A stretch of DNA of 46,432 nt from a virus, in IMG/VR virus record IMGVR_UViG_3300013126_000004, positions 1 to 46,432 of that record; one strand, given 5' to 3'. Numbering within the stretch: the stretch's first letter is position 1; the number at the start of each line of letters is the position of its first letter. Positions 26,318 to 33,912 of the stretch are shown here, one piece after another. Position numbers and translations under genes: made by a program. The notes beneath the pieces are model-generated. The model was not told the origin of the DNA. It did no database searches and saw only the letters and a program-made list of their open reading frames with translations.

Positions 26318-26906
26318 CTTTCAATAGTTCAATGGCCGCGTCCTCGGTCATAGGACGGGTAAAGATTGCATCGGCTAGTTGTTTCCGGGTTGCCTCGGGA
26401 AGAGATTGGAAAACGCTGAAATCAGCCTTGACAGGTTTCCCATCGATATTAATGACAGTATAAAAATTATGTTGCTGCAGGATCTCCGGATCCAGCTGCT
26501 CGATTTCCTTCTGATCGAGGCCGGTGGCTTTGATCAGGTTCGCATGTGCAGCGTTCCAGGCTTTGAATCCTTTCGTACCCCATTTCTTGGCAGCTTCGAT
26601 AAGTTTAAAAATATCATTGACAAGCCAGCGCCGCAACCAATCCTTATCAATTCCTTTGTAATTGTTCCAGAGTTTTTTTGCATTCTGAAAATCATTGTAA
26701 ACCTGTGAGTCCGATAACTCAGGATATTTGGCTTTAAAAAGCTTTACGGCATCCTTCAGATTCGGATACTTATCTAGAAGGTCATCCGCTTTTTTCCATC
26801 GCTCGAGTATCTCCTGGTATTGCGGAGCAAGCTGGCTTGTTTCAGGAGATAAAAGATGATCAAGAATCTTTTCGTAGGCAATATCTCTTAATGCAGGCTT
26901 AGGCAT
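26307..26906 (-). CDS. Terminase small subunit candidate
   Basis: This 199-residue helical protein lies directly upstream of the large subunit with an 11 bp overlap. It has long amphipathic helices ('LFKAKYPELSDSQVYNDFQN', 'NDIFKLIEAAKKWGTKGFKA') and a C-terminal segment of the sort that contacts the large subunit. Small subunits bind the packaging site. The frameshifted 87-residue gene upstream (26923-27185) has a second HTH-like candidate, so which one binds DNA is unclear. Confidence 0.65.
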   Translation of the reverse strand: MPKPALRDIAYEKILDHLLSPETSQLAPQYQEILERWKKADDLLDKYPNLKDAVKLFKAKYPELSDSQVYNDFQNAKKLWNNYKGIDKDWLRRWLVNDIFKLIEAAKKWGTKGFKAWNAAHANLIKATGLDQKEIEQLDPEILQQHNFYTVINIDGKPVKADFSVFQSLPEATRKQLADAIFTRPMTEDAAIELLKDGE

Positions 26907-26922
26907 TTATTTGGGATTGAAC

Positions 26923-27185
26923 TTATGAATCTTCTTTTATCTTTAGCATTAATTGCTGGGCCGGATGACTGCCGTGTTCGGCAGCTGTCATTATTCCGGT
27001 CCTTAACTTGAAATCACCCCTGATCTTTCCGGAAGTGTATGCTTTCCAGGCTTCACTTCCTTTGATATTTACTTCCTGAACAAATTCATCTACATCGACT
27101 TCAATATTGATAGCAATATCCTGGGTGTAAAATACACTTCAGCCATTAAGCTTATAGTTTCTATTTGTTCAGGAGTTAATTTCAT
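26923..27185 (-). pseudogene. Frameshifted small gene upstream of the terminase
   Basis: The reading frame from the ATG at 27183-27185 gives 'MKLTPEQIETISLMAEVYFT', then PR, and then goes out of frame. Adding one base near 27120 restores an 87-residue protein through 'IEVDVDEFVQEVNIKGSEAW' to its stop at 26923-26925. The two halves read continuously as an HTH-like segment (PRDIAINI) followed by a charged helix, so the break is a single-base loss in CCCAGGAT. It may be a sequencing error, a real mutation, or a minus-one frameshift that rereads the G. It probably belongs to the packaging module, as a small terminase-like DNA-binding protein. Confidence 0.7.
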
Positions 27186-27741
27186 TGTTTATCCAGCTAT
27201 GATCGAATTCAAAAATATCCCTGAATGGAAAAATAATTCCCCTTTCGATTCTGGGATTGTTCGTTAAATTGGCGCTGGCCACGACTGAAATATTCCATGA
27301 ATCATTCCAGATAAGTGTTACCTTGGCGTGGCATGCTTTCAGTTTGTAATCGAAATTGGCTGCAAGCATTTGCAGCGGTTTTGGATTACGGACCTTTACC
27401 CTGGGGTCGATCAGGAACCGGACGGTCCGGATCAGTCCTTCGGTATGCTTTTGCACAATCTGCCGGATGGCGAGCTCCGATATTGACCAGGTACTTACAA
27501 GGACATCAGCCGGGCCTGTTTGGTTCAGAATATATAAAAGCAAATCATGCATTGAGAATCGACCCGAGGTTATAAAATGAATAGCCCGATCGTACTGTAG
27601 TTTTCCAATGTGTTTTTTCAGGCTTTGATCAGCAAATCCGACAAAATCAGATTGAACCGATGCCTGGTTGATTGTTTCTACAGTGTGATCGGGCGGTTCC
27701 TGCCCGGCTTTATTTTTTATTTCCTTTAGATTTACCAGCAC
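27169..27741 (-). CDS. Phospholipase-D-like domain protein
   Basis: This 190-residue protein has one HKD-type half-site: 'CHAKVTLIWNDSWNISVVAS' then 'ANLTNNPRIERG' (about residues 135-166). His, Lys and Asp/Asn are arranged as in PLD-superfamily nucleases of the Nuc type, which work as dimers. An earlier 'LLYILNQTGPADVLVSTWSI' strand-helix is also typical of PLD folds. It lies just upstream of the frameshifted gene and the terminase, which suggests a role with DNA ends in packaging or with host DNA. The function is not known. Confidence 0.7.
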   Translation of the reverse strand: MLVNLKEIKNKAGQEPPDHTVETINQASVQSDFVGFADQSLKKHIGKLQYDRAIHFITSGRFSMHDLLLYILNQTGPADVLVSTWSISELAIRQIVQKHTEGLIRTVRFLIDPRVKVRNPKPLQMLAANFDYKLKACHAKVTLIWNDSWNISVVASANLTNNPRIERGIIFPFRDIFEFDHSWINNEINS

Positions 27742-28564
27742 GATTTTCTAATATCCTTGTTAACTCTTCGATTTCCTCTTTCCTGGTTGCGACTTTTTTT
27801 TCAAGCGCGTCGCGTTTTGGTCCTGCCGGCATCGGATCCTCATTTTGTTTGGCTGAAACGCTGTTATACTTAAGCTTGTTTAAATCCTTGGTAAGGTACG
27901 ATCTCAGGTTTGTCAACCGGTTTTTCAGATCTATGTCGTTCATTTTCGAATAATCCGGAAAATTGGTTTTTTGTTTGGTAGGGTTTATGTCCCAGTTAAG
28001 AAAATCCTCCCCGGGAAGGGTTTTATTTTTTTCATAATGCTCAAGGGCACTATAAATAGCGTCGATGCGCTGCGCAATATGCTCAATTTTATCACCGAGC
28101 ATAGCGCGCAAAACAATATTTTCAGGAGTATTTTTTTCACCAGTGGCAGTAAGTTTTTCATGGAGAATTTCACGGTCGCGGTATAACCTTCCCCTTTGTT
28201 TTATTATCTCCTGGATGATCAGGGGCAACTTATTAAAAGTTACTTTGATTCCGGCTACTGCTATAACTTTTTTAGCCTCTTTTTTTTGAACCGGTTTTTT
28301 TGGTTCGGCTTTTACTTTACCAGGCACAGCAGGAGCGGGCTTGTTTTCAACGGGTATTATCTTCGAAAGCGAAAGATATTCATTACTCCGGCCGGATAGC
28401 TTTAACAACTCATAAAGCAGCTTATCTGCTTTTGATTTGTTTGGGTTCATAGACAGGATTCGGACGATGGTTTTGTTTTTTGAATACTTCGATAAAAGTA
28501 AAAGACCTAACTGGTAATCGCGCTTTTTTAACCAGGCTGAAATTTCATTATTAATTGTTTCCAT
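27710..28564 (-). CDS. Hypothetical protein with coiled coil
   Basis: This 284-residue, highly charged protein has a helical N-domain (1-70), a Pro/Lys-rich linker ('KPAPAVPGKVKAEPKKPV'), a long helical domain (100-190) and a C-terminal coiled coil with basic tail. No domain was recognised. It is the first gene after the TGTCCTTTT motif at 28624-28635 and overlaps the PLD-like gene by 32 bp. A role in packaging or head assembly is inferred from context. Confidence 0.7.
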   Translation of the reverse strand: METINNEISAWLKKRDYQLGLLLLSKYSKNKTIVRILSMNPNKSKADKLLYELLKLSGRSNEYLSLSKIIPVENKPAPAVPGKVKAEPKKPVQKKEAKKVIAVAGIKVTFNKLPLIIQEIIKQRGRLYRDREILHEKLTATGEKNTPENIVLRAMLGDKIEHIAQRIDAIYSALEHYEKNKTLPGEDFLNWDINPTKQKTNFPDYSKMNDIDLKNRLTNLRSYLTKDLNKLKYNSVSAKQNEDPMPAGPKRDALEKKVATRKEEIEELTRILENRAGKSKGNKK

Positions 28565-28623
28565 GATAATTTACTTATAAGTTAATTTTTAAAGAAATTC
28601 AAAAATAAATCAAGGCAATTGTT

Positions 28624-28635
28624 AAAAAAAGGACA
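28624..28635 (-). promoter_or_regulatory. TGTCCTTTT late-operon motif, copy 2
   Basis: On the minus strand it reads TGTCCTTTTTTTAACAATTG and begins immediately after the stop of the first glycosyltransferase, about 60 bp upstream of the 284-residue gene. The CAATTG extension is shared with copy 3 (29819-29829). Confidence 0.5.
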
Positions 28636-29253
28636 CTAAGAACCGAAATCTACACATCGGCCATGGAGTCCTGTATTTCCTGTTTTTACAATAATCCTGT
28701 CAAACCATATTTTATTTGGAATTAATTCAAATAATTTGTGAAAAAACCTAATATCGGCGGCTTTTTCTCCATCAAAAGAAAGATTACCGGTGAGCGAATG
28801 ATGAAAAATAAAACAAGGCATTCCGATTTGTCCTCTTACAGGAAGCTTTTTCCAATAATCATCTGATGGAATAATTCTCCCGTTAGGCCAAATCATTTTG
28901 CATATTAAAAGGGCTTCCGGATTTGTAAGCTTCTTTGAAATGTCCACGAGGCATTGATCATCAGCCAGGTGATCATCATCATCGAGGATTAAGATGAATC
29001 CGTCATCAACAAGTTCGCAAAGGCAATTCAGGTATAAATTATACGGGAAGCTGCATTGCGGAGTAGGTTTAAGTTTGTTAACCAAAATATGTTCTACATC
29101 ATAGTTACGAACATAATTCTGTGTTTTCAAATCGTCAGCGCTTACAATGATGCGATAATTTTGATAAAACTGGCTTTTAATGCTTTCAATGCACCTATAA
29201 AAGTATTTAGGGCGATTACTGGTCCTTATAAGTATGTTGATCAGAGGATTCAC
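28636..29253 (-). CDS. Family 2 glycosyltransferase
   Basis: This 205-residue protein starts 'LINILIRTSNRPKYFYRCIE', the classic first strand and helix of GT-A glycosyltransferases, and has 'FILILDDDDHLADD' (about residues 86-99), the DXD metal- and nucleotide-sugar-binding region. The length is close to a minimal GT2 catalytic domain. It overlaps the second glycosyltransferase by 4 bp. Phage glycosyltransferases may decorate virion proteins, modified DNA bases or host surface glycans; here a capsid-side role is suggested by the neighbouring head genes. Confidence 0.8.
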   Translation of the reverse strand: MNPLINILIRTSNRPKYFYRCIESIKSQFYQNYRIIVSADDLKTQNYVRNYDVEHILVNKLKPTPQCSFPYNLYLNCLCELVDDGFILILDDDDHLADDQCLVDISKKLTNPEALLICKMIWPNGRIIPSDDYWKKLPVRGQIGMPCFIFHHSLTGNLSFDGEKAADIRFFHKLFELIPNKIWFDRIIVKTGNTGLHGRCVDFGS

Positions 29254-29789
29254 ATTAAATGTTTTTTAGATTTTGAACCCTCTAAAAAACGATAGTAATG
29301 CATCAAGTAAACTCCCTTCATTAATTTTATATCATAGCCCTTCGCAATCAGATCATCACAATATTGAAAGTCAACGCCAAGCAACCCATCGCTGAATTTA
29401 ACCTGTTTCCATGTTTTTTTCCGAACCATCATCATAAGGCCTGAACAATGCTGATTAAGCGGTTCGATATCATAATAATGATTTTGCTGAAGGCGGCAAG
29501 CTATACGCCTGTGATAACCCATATCGCCATTAGCCGACATAATACCATCCTTTCGCTGTTTAAGGGTTCCGACACGATTGGTCATACATGTAAACATCCC
29601 TGTATCGGGATAGAGCGAAACAATGTAATGAAGCTGGGCGCCCCAGTTGGGGGCAAGAAACATTGTGTCGCCATCGAGTAAACAACACCAATCCTGATCG
29701 CGCCTGATCAGGCTCATATAATGATTGTATGCTTCTCCGAGATTTTTTTCGAGGCTGTAAGGGGTGAAATAATAAATTTTGAAATTCAT
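29250..29789 (-). CDS. Second glycosyltransferase-like protein
   Basis: This 179-residue protein has 'DWCCLLDGDTMFLAPNWG' (about residues 33-50) with a DGD motif, as in GT-A enzymes, and 'CSGLMMMVRKKTWKQVKFSD' (acceptor side) followed by 'VDFQYCDDLIAKGYDIKLMK', the usual C-terminal layout of this fold. It precedes the GT2 gene with a 4 bp overlap. The two probably act in one pathway. Its upstream leader contains copy 3 of the TGTCCTTTT motif. Confidence 0.75.
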   Translation of the reverse strand: MNFKIYYFTPYSLEKNLGEAYNHYMSLIRRDQDWCCLLDGDTMFLAPNWGAQLHYIVSLYPDTGMFTCMTNRVGTLKQRKDGIMSANGDMGYHRRIACRLQQNHYYDIEPLNQHCSGLMMMVRKKTWKQVKFSDGLLGVDFQYCDDLIAKGYDIKLMKGVYLMHYYRFLEGSKSKKHLM

Positions 29790-29818
29790 ATTTCAAAATA
29801 AAAAAAGACAATTGTCAC

Positions 29819-29829
29819 AAAAAAGGACA
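29819..29829 (-). promoter_or_regulatory. TGTCCTTTT late-operon motif, copy 3
   Basis: On the minus strand it reads TGTCCTTTTTTGTGACAATTG and lies between the head-operon terminator (29832-29856) and the second glycosyltransferase gene (start 29789). The word GACAATTGTC just downstream is a perfect 10-bp palindrome (29809-29818). Confidence 0.5.
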
Positions 29830-29831
29830 AA

Positions 29832-29856
29832 AAAACCCCGCAAGAAGCGGGGTTTT
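29832..29856 (-). terminator. Intrinsic terminator of the head operon
   Basis: AAAACCCCGC and GCGGGGTTTT form a 10-bp stem with a 5 nt loop, followed on the minus strand by a T-run. It ends the head operon (genes down to 29881) and separates it from the glycosyltransferase unit. Confidence 0.85.
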
Positions 29857-29880
29857 AAAATCGATATGGATTGAGAAGAA

Positions 29881-30138
29881 TTATGATTTGACTTTCTTTT
29901 GCGGAATCGTTTTGTGTTTGGGCGCCGCGGGCTTTGAAATAATCAAATGAGGCTTATATTTCTTGATTCCTTCATCGGTGAGTTCAATATTTTGAACTCC
30001 CTGATCATAGAGCGCCTTGACGATTTCGATCTGAAGGTTTTCATTATTAAGGTCAACTATTCCCTGGTGACCGGCAACGGCAAACCTTGACGAAAAACCA
30101 TCCTTAATCCTGAAATATTTAAACCATTTCGTTTTCAT
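29881..30138 (-). CDS. Small hypothetical protein of the head operon
   Basis: This 85-residue basic protein has an N-terminal beta segment ('GFSSRFAVAGHQGIVDLN') and a Lys/Pro-rich C-terminal tail. Its start overlaps the stop of the 233-residue gene by 1 bp, and it is followed by the terminator. It is probably a minor virion or head-completion protein; no motif supports more. Confidence 0.7.
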   Translation of the reverse strand: MKTKWFKYFRIKDGFSSRFAVAGHQGIVDLNNENLQIEIVKALYDQGVQNIELTDEGIKKYKPHLIISKPAAPKHKTIPQKKVKS

Positions 30139-30839
30139 TAGCTGTCAGCTGGTAATGGGATTGCTATTGTTCCGGGAAGAATTGGAATAGGCCCGTTGCC
30201 ATAACTTTCAAAGCTCATTGTTGCGCCGCTTTCTCCTTCAGGACCTTCTCCCGATCCTGCCGATCCTCCGGATACCTTACGCATCGGATAAGCCTGCGAT
30301 CCCATCCAGTTCATTCTGCCCTGGGCGTCGGGAATGACAAAAACCAATTCCTGGTTATTTGTGGCACGTACAAAGCCTCTGATACGTGCTGCCATATCGC
30401 CCCTAAAAAACTTCAGGATATATTTTTGGCAGATACCACCTTTATTACCTACATCTTCAGATGATATCGAACATTTATCCACCTCCATCTTGAATGGAAA
30501 AAATGTTTTACCTGATTTCATTACCAACGATCCTGTCAATTGCTGAATGCTATCCATAGATGTTGAGCTGGATGGAATAGTTGGCCACGTATCGATGTCG
30601 TCTGCCAATGCAATATATCCGGTATGCTGAACTCCGCCCATATTATCGAGCGGAGCAACATCATCCATACTCATAAGGTCATATCCGAGTGATTCGCGCG
30701 GCGTATATTTTGCAGCAAGGTAAAGCCCGGGTACAACAAAGGCCATAACTGCAAGCATGGGTAACCCGGTTCCATCGGCAAACAATATGGAAATGATTGC
30801 CGAGAATAAAACAAGAGAAATTATTTTAACTGTTTTCAT
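30138..30839 (-). CDS. Head-operon structural protein with hydrophobic leader (DNMGG family)
   Basis: This 233-residue protein has two hydrophobic segments in its first 45 residues ('IISLVLFSAIISILFA' and 'LPMLAVMAFVVPGLYLAAK'), then 'PLDNMGGVQHTGYIALADDI', a motif shared with the 163-residue protein at 33413. The rest is beta-rich with a Gly/Ser-rich loop ('GGSAGSGEGPEGESG') before the C-terminus. The DNMGG domain probably marks a virion protein; the leader suggests the precursor is membrane-bound or cut. It lies between the major capsid and the small 85-residue gene. Confidence 0.7.
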   Translation of the reverse strand: MKTVKIISLVLFSAIISILFADGTGLPMLAVMAFVVPGLYLAAKYTPRESLGYDLMSMDDVAPLDNMGGVQHTGYIALADDIDTWPTIPSSSTSMDSIQQLTGSLVMKSGKTFFPFKMEVDKCSISSEDVGNKGGICQKYILKFFRGDMAARIRGFVRATNNQELVFVIPDAQGRMNWMGSQAYPMRKVSGGSAGSGEGPEGESGATMSFESYGNGPIPILPGTIAIPLPADS

Positions 30840-30862
30840 CGCATTTCGATTTAAAGTTATTA

Positions 30863-31948
30863 TTAGGACTGAGCTGCAATATTAGTCCAAACGACTTCAT
30901 TGATACCAAAACCAACACCTTCCCACCAGTCGGTTAAGAGTTTTACCTGGCGATCGACACCCTGAAGTTCAAACCTGGTTTTATTAATATCCTTTTTAGT
31001 AATCCATAAAAGGTTTTCTTTAGGTGTGGCAAATATTTCGCCACTTCCGCTCATTGAAGGAAGTGAAACCATTGATTGAGGAGTAAAGTCAATGCCATTA
31101 TCAATATCCTTTTCGGAGAATTTTTGATAAAAGCCCTGTGACCGTTTGTCGCGCATGTAATATTTATATATGACCGGATCACAGAATATATTCATTTTTA
31201 CTCCCTGATATAATTCGGCAATACCATCAACAAATTCTTCAATTTGGTCAAAGGCATTCGAGCTTGAAAATGGATCCAACGCTATTGAATTGATTGTTCC
31301 TGCATCAACTCCATCCTGTATAAGCTTTTGAAGTCCATCCATAGATGTACCTGTTGCTCCGGCGACATTAGGAGTCGGTGAGGCATATACACCCTTGTAA
31401 ATCTCCTTCAGTTCCATGTTATCCTTAATCTTTGGAAGCAAATAATCTTCCCAAAGGAACCTGATAAGAGGCCAGTCCTTTCTTGGGAGATCATTGGAAG
31501 CAAGAAACCCTAGCCATGTTGCTTCAATATCATCCGGATAAACTGTGAAGTCAGTTTTAATATGGAATAATTGAACCGGCATAGGCTTAAAGGTTACAGT
31601 TCCTTTTTCAGTAAATGCTTTTTGAAAAGGTTGTACCAGGTCATTTACCGTTCCGTTTGCAAGTTTAAAAATGGTATCATCCGTCTTGATTGCGGTCATA
31701 AAACCCGCAGTAATCTCCGGTTGAAGCAACATTTTCAAAATCCTGTTTTTGTTTTGGCTTGCCTTTTCATAATAAGCACCGTACTCGGTTACAACATCGG
31801 CTACCGTAAGCGCCATGCCGATTTGTATACCATCGGCAGGCTTAATCCAATCGTGAAAGTTAATAATGGAACTTGCGTCCACCAACCCGGAACTAAAGAC
31901 AACAATGATCCCTAAAAGAATCATTGCTATAAATCTGAATTTTTTCAT
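30863..31948 (-). CDS. Major capsid protein with N-terminal hydrophobic leader
   Basis: This 361-residue protein has the order and style of an HK97-fold capsid protein: 'GAYYEKASQNKNRILKMLLQ' (N-arm side), 'PEITAGFMTAIKTDDTIF', 'FLASNDLPRKDWPLIRFLW', and the 'MNIFCDPVIYKYYMRDKRSQ' region typical of Bacteroidota phage capsids. Before this, residues 5-25 ('FRFIAMILLGIIVVFSSGLV') form a signal-peptide-like hydrophobic leader. A second ATG (M45, at 31816) opens the usual start 'MALTVADVVTEYG', so either start is possible. It follows the protease and scaffold candidates. Confidence 0.8.
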   Translation of the reverse strand: MKKFRFIAMILLGIIVVFSSGLVDASSIINFHDWIKPADGIQIGMALTVADVVTEYGAYYEKASQNKNRILKMLLQPEITAGFMTAIKTDDTIFKLANGTVNDLVQPFQKAFTEKGTVTFKPMPVQLFHIKTDFTVYPDDIEATWLGFLASNDLPRKDWPLIRFLWEDYLLPKIKDNMELKEIYKGVYASPTPNVAGATGTSMDGLQKLIQDGVDAGTINSIALDPFSSSNAFDQIEEFVDGIAELYQGVKMNIFCDPVIYKYYMRDKRSQGFYQKFSEKDIDNGIDFTPQSMVSLPSMSGSGEIFATPKENLLWITKKDINKTRFELQGVDRQVKLLTDWWEGVGFGINEVVWTNIAAQS

Positions 31949-31995
31949 ATTAGTTTAAATTATTGTTTTAAATTCTTGCTGATTTAGTTAAGTTA

Positions 31996-32436
31996 TTACA
32001 ATTGATTGGAATCAAACTCCCTGTTATGGGGCAGATTATCAATCGTTTCCTGATCAATTTCGTTCAGTTTGGGATCTGAATCTTTCGCTGTGACGGAAGT
32101 GGTACTTGTTCCTGGTTTTGCAGCCAGCAAAATCCTTACGGCTTCTATTTTAGCGGTCGTATCCTTAGCTTCCTTAACAGTGGCTCCCAGCTCATCCAGT
32201 GACCCGTTAACCTTTGCAAGAGCATCCTGAGCGGTTTTCAGTTTTGATTCGGCATCCTTTATCTTCTGTTCGGCTTCTGCCACAGCTTCACTGCCGGCAT
32301 TTTCGATGGCCGTCAAAACTTCTTCGGTTTTAGCCTCTTCCTTCAGAGCAAGGGCTTCAGTAATTTGCTTCCGTTCGGCAACCAGGTTGTCATGAGCGGT
32401 CTGAAGAGCGTCGAATTTTTCTTTTGTGATAAACAT
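31996..32436 (-). CDS. Coiled-coil protein, scaffold candidate
   Basis: This 146-residue acidic protein is almost all Ala/Glu/Lys heptads ('AEAEQKIKDAESKLKTAQDA') from about residue 10 to 110, with a disordered Ser/Thr/Asp-rich C-terminal part. Its place between the S49 protease and the major capsid protein is where scaffold proteins usually lie. No sequence-specific domain is present. The scaffold role is inferred from position and composition. Confidence 0.6.
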   Translation of the reverse strand: MFITKEKFDALQTAHDNLVAERKQITEALALKEEAKTEEVLTAIENAGSEAVAEAEQKIKDAESKLKTAQDALAKVNGSLDELGATVKEAKDTTAKIEAVRILLAAKPGTSTTSVTAKDSDPKLNEIDQETIDNLPHNREFDSNQL

Positions 32437-32450
32437 GTTATTATTTGATT

Positions 32451-33335
32451 TTAAAAAGAATTTTGAAGTGATTTAATAATATCAGAAAGAGAAGCGATTT
32501 CGTCGATCATTCCAAAGCTGAGAGGATCCTGAGCGAACCATGTTTTACCTGTACCCCACACGGTTTCCGCCGCTGTTAATTTTTCAGCGCGGTCCATGGA
32601 TATCCCCTGCAGGAAAGCTTCATTGAATGTATTTACCTTAGTCTTTAAAAGCTCAACATTGCCTTTTATTGCCTGAAGATATTCCTGATTTTTATCTTTT
32701 GATTTATCAGCGTAAATGTCCCTAAATATAATACCCATGGCTTTCCAGTATTCTTCATCGTCATAGATTGTTGTATAGGTTCCAAGGCTTCCAAGCATGG
32801 CCAGATTAGAATTAGCAGCGCACCAATCACAGGCCACTAATATTCTGTTTGCAGCAGAAAAAGCATAATTCTGTACGAATCCGATAACCGGCTTTTCAAC
32901 GGAATGAATTGTGTCGACTATTTTTTCACTTGCATATACCTCTCCACCTTCTGATCTGATCTGAAGAATAATTGTATTGATATTTTCATTATTCGACATC
33001 CTTGTTATTAGATCGGAAATAGTTTCAGCGCCCGCTGGACCGCAAAACTGGTCATTATAAGTAATGATTCCATATATTTTTATGAGACCGATTGAATCCG
33101 GAGGAGCATTCTCAGGCGTAAGTTTTTTCTGGTCATCCTCAGGTGCAGGCATAACCTGATAAACGTTATTGTGAAGAGTAAAATAATCCGGCCGTAGTTG
33201 TTGCCTGGCTTTTGAAAAATCAGCCTCTTTAAGCTTTCCTTGAAGAAGATTGATGATTAAAGGCTTTGCCGTTTCTGCATAAGCCTTGTTAATATGCCAA
33301 TAACCATTAACAACCTCCTGAATAAGACCGACCAT
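32451..33335 (-). CDS. S49-family prohead protease
   Basis: This 294-residue serine protease has the SppA/ClpP-like core: 'TIILQIRSEGGEVYASEKIV' (residues 121-140), 'IGFVQNYAFSAANRILVA' (151-168) with Ser160 in the nucleophile position, and 'DIYADKSKDKNQ' with candidate Lys211 or Lys213 for the Ser/Lys dyad. Such peptidases mature capsid precursors by cutting scaffold and capsid N-termini. It lies directly upstream of the coiled-coil and capsid genes and follows copy 4 of the late motif. Confidence 0.85.
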   Translation of the reverse strand: MVGLIQEVVNGYWHINKAYAETAKPLIINLLQGKLKEADFSKARQQLRPDYFTLHNNVYQVMPAPEDDQKKLTPENAPPDSIGLIKIYGIITYNDQFCGPAGAETISDLITRMSNNENINTIILQIRSEGGEVYASEKIVDTIHSVEKPVIGFVQNYAFSAANRILVACDWCAANSNLAMLGSLGTYTTIYDDEEYWKAMGIIFRDIYADKSKDKNQEYLQAIKGNVELLKTKVNTFNEAFLQGISMDRAEKLTAAETVWGTGKTWFAQDPLSFGMIDEIASLSDIIKSLQNSF

Positions 33336-33381
33336 TTTGCGTCCTTTAAAAACGCAATATTACCACACACTGTAGGTTTAC

Positions 33382-33390
33382 AAAAGGACA
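33382..33390 (-). promoter_or_regulatory. TGTCCTTTT late-operon motif, copy 4
   Basis: On the minus strand it reads TGTCCTTTTGTAAACCTACA, about 45 bp upstream of the S49 protease start at 33335. A GCGTTTTTAAAGGACGC dyad overlaps the end of the leader (33341-33357). Confidence 0.45.
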
Positions 33391-33412
33391 ATAAAACGTA
33401 AAAGGCAATCAA

Positions 33413-33904
33413 TCAGGTTGGTAATGGAGCCTCCGGTAATGCTTCGATAAATGGCGAACGACTCCTTAATTTTCGCTGAAATGTGATTTTATAGCCGTTT
33501 AAACCAGACTCTATCTGTCCCGAATCGAGATCAGCTTCTATATTCAGTGGTTCGTCGGGCGTTCCTATTACTTTATAATACCCATTGTTGTCCTGATAAA
33601 CGACAATATAATGAGTTGTTTCAAACGTATTTACAAGCCTTTGAAGTTCAATACGGTCTGTGGGCGTAAATACTTCAAGCCTGGTTTCGTAATATGTACC
33701 ATCGGCGCTTTCTTTTTTTTCCTGGCTGAATTTTATCATATCTTTAATGACATAAAGAAAATCATAATTCAATCCTTCAAGTATTGTAAAATTATTGATT
33801 TCTGCATTATACACATCATCAAATGCATCAATGATTGAAACGGGAATCGGGTATATTTTTTGGATTCCTCCCATATTATCGAATGGTGATGTTGTTGTTC
33901 CCAT
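33413..33904 (-). CDS. Head or tail structural protein with DNMGG motif
   Basis: This 163-residue beta-rich protein starts 'TTTSPFDNMGGIQKIYPIPV', a motif shared with the 233-residue protein at 30138. A central strand-rich part ('THYIVVYQDNNGYYKVIG') and 'GLNGYKITFQRKLRSRSPF' near the end suit a phage tube- or connector-type fold. It lies just upstream of the protease unit and follows the 34443 gene. Exact role unknown. Confidence 0.7.
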   Translation of the reverse strand: MGTTTSPFDNMGGIQKIYPIPVSIIDAFDDVYNAEINNFTILEGLNYDFLYVIKDMIKFSQEKKESADGTYYETRLEVFTPTDRIELQRLVNTFETTHYIVVYQDNNGYYKVIGTPDEPLNIEADLDSGQIESGLNGYKITFQRKLRSRSPFIEALPEAPLPT

Positions 33905-33912
33905 GGTTTTAA

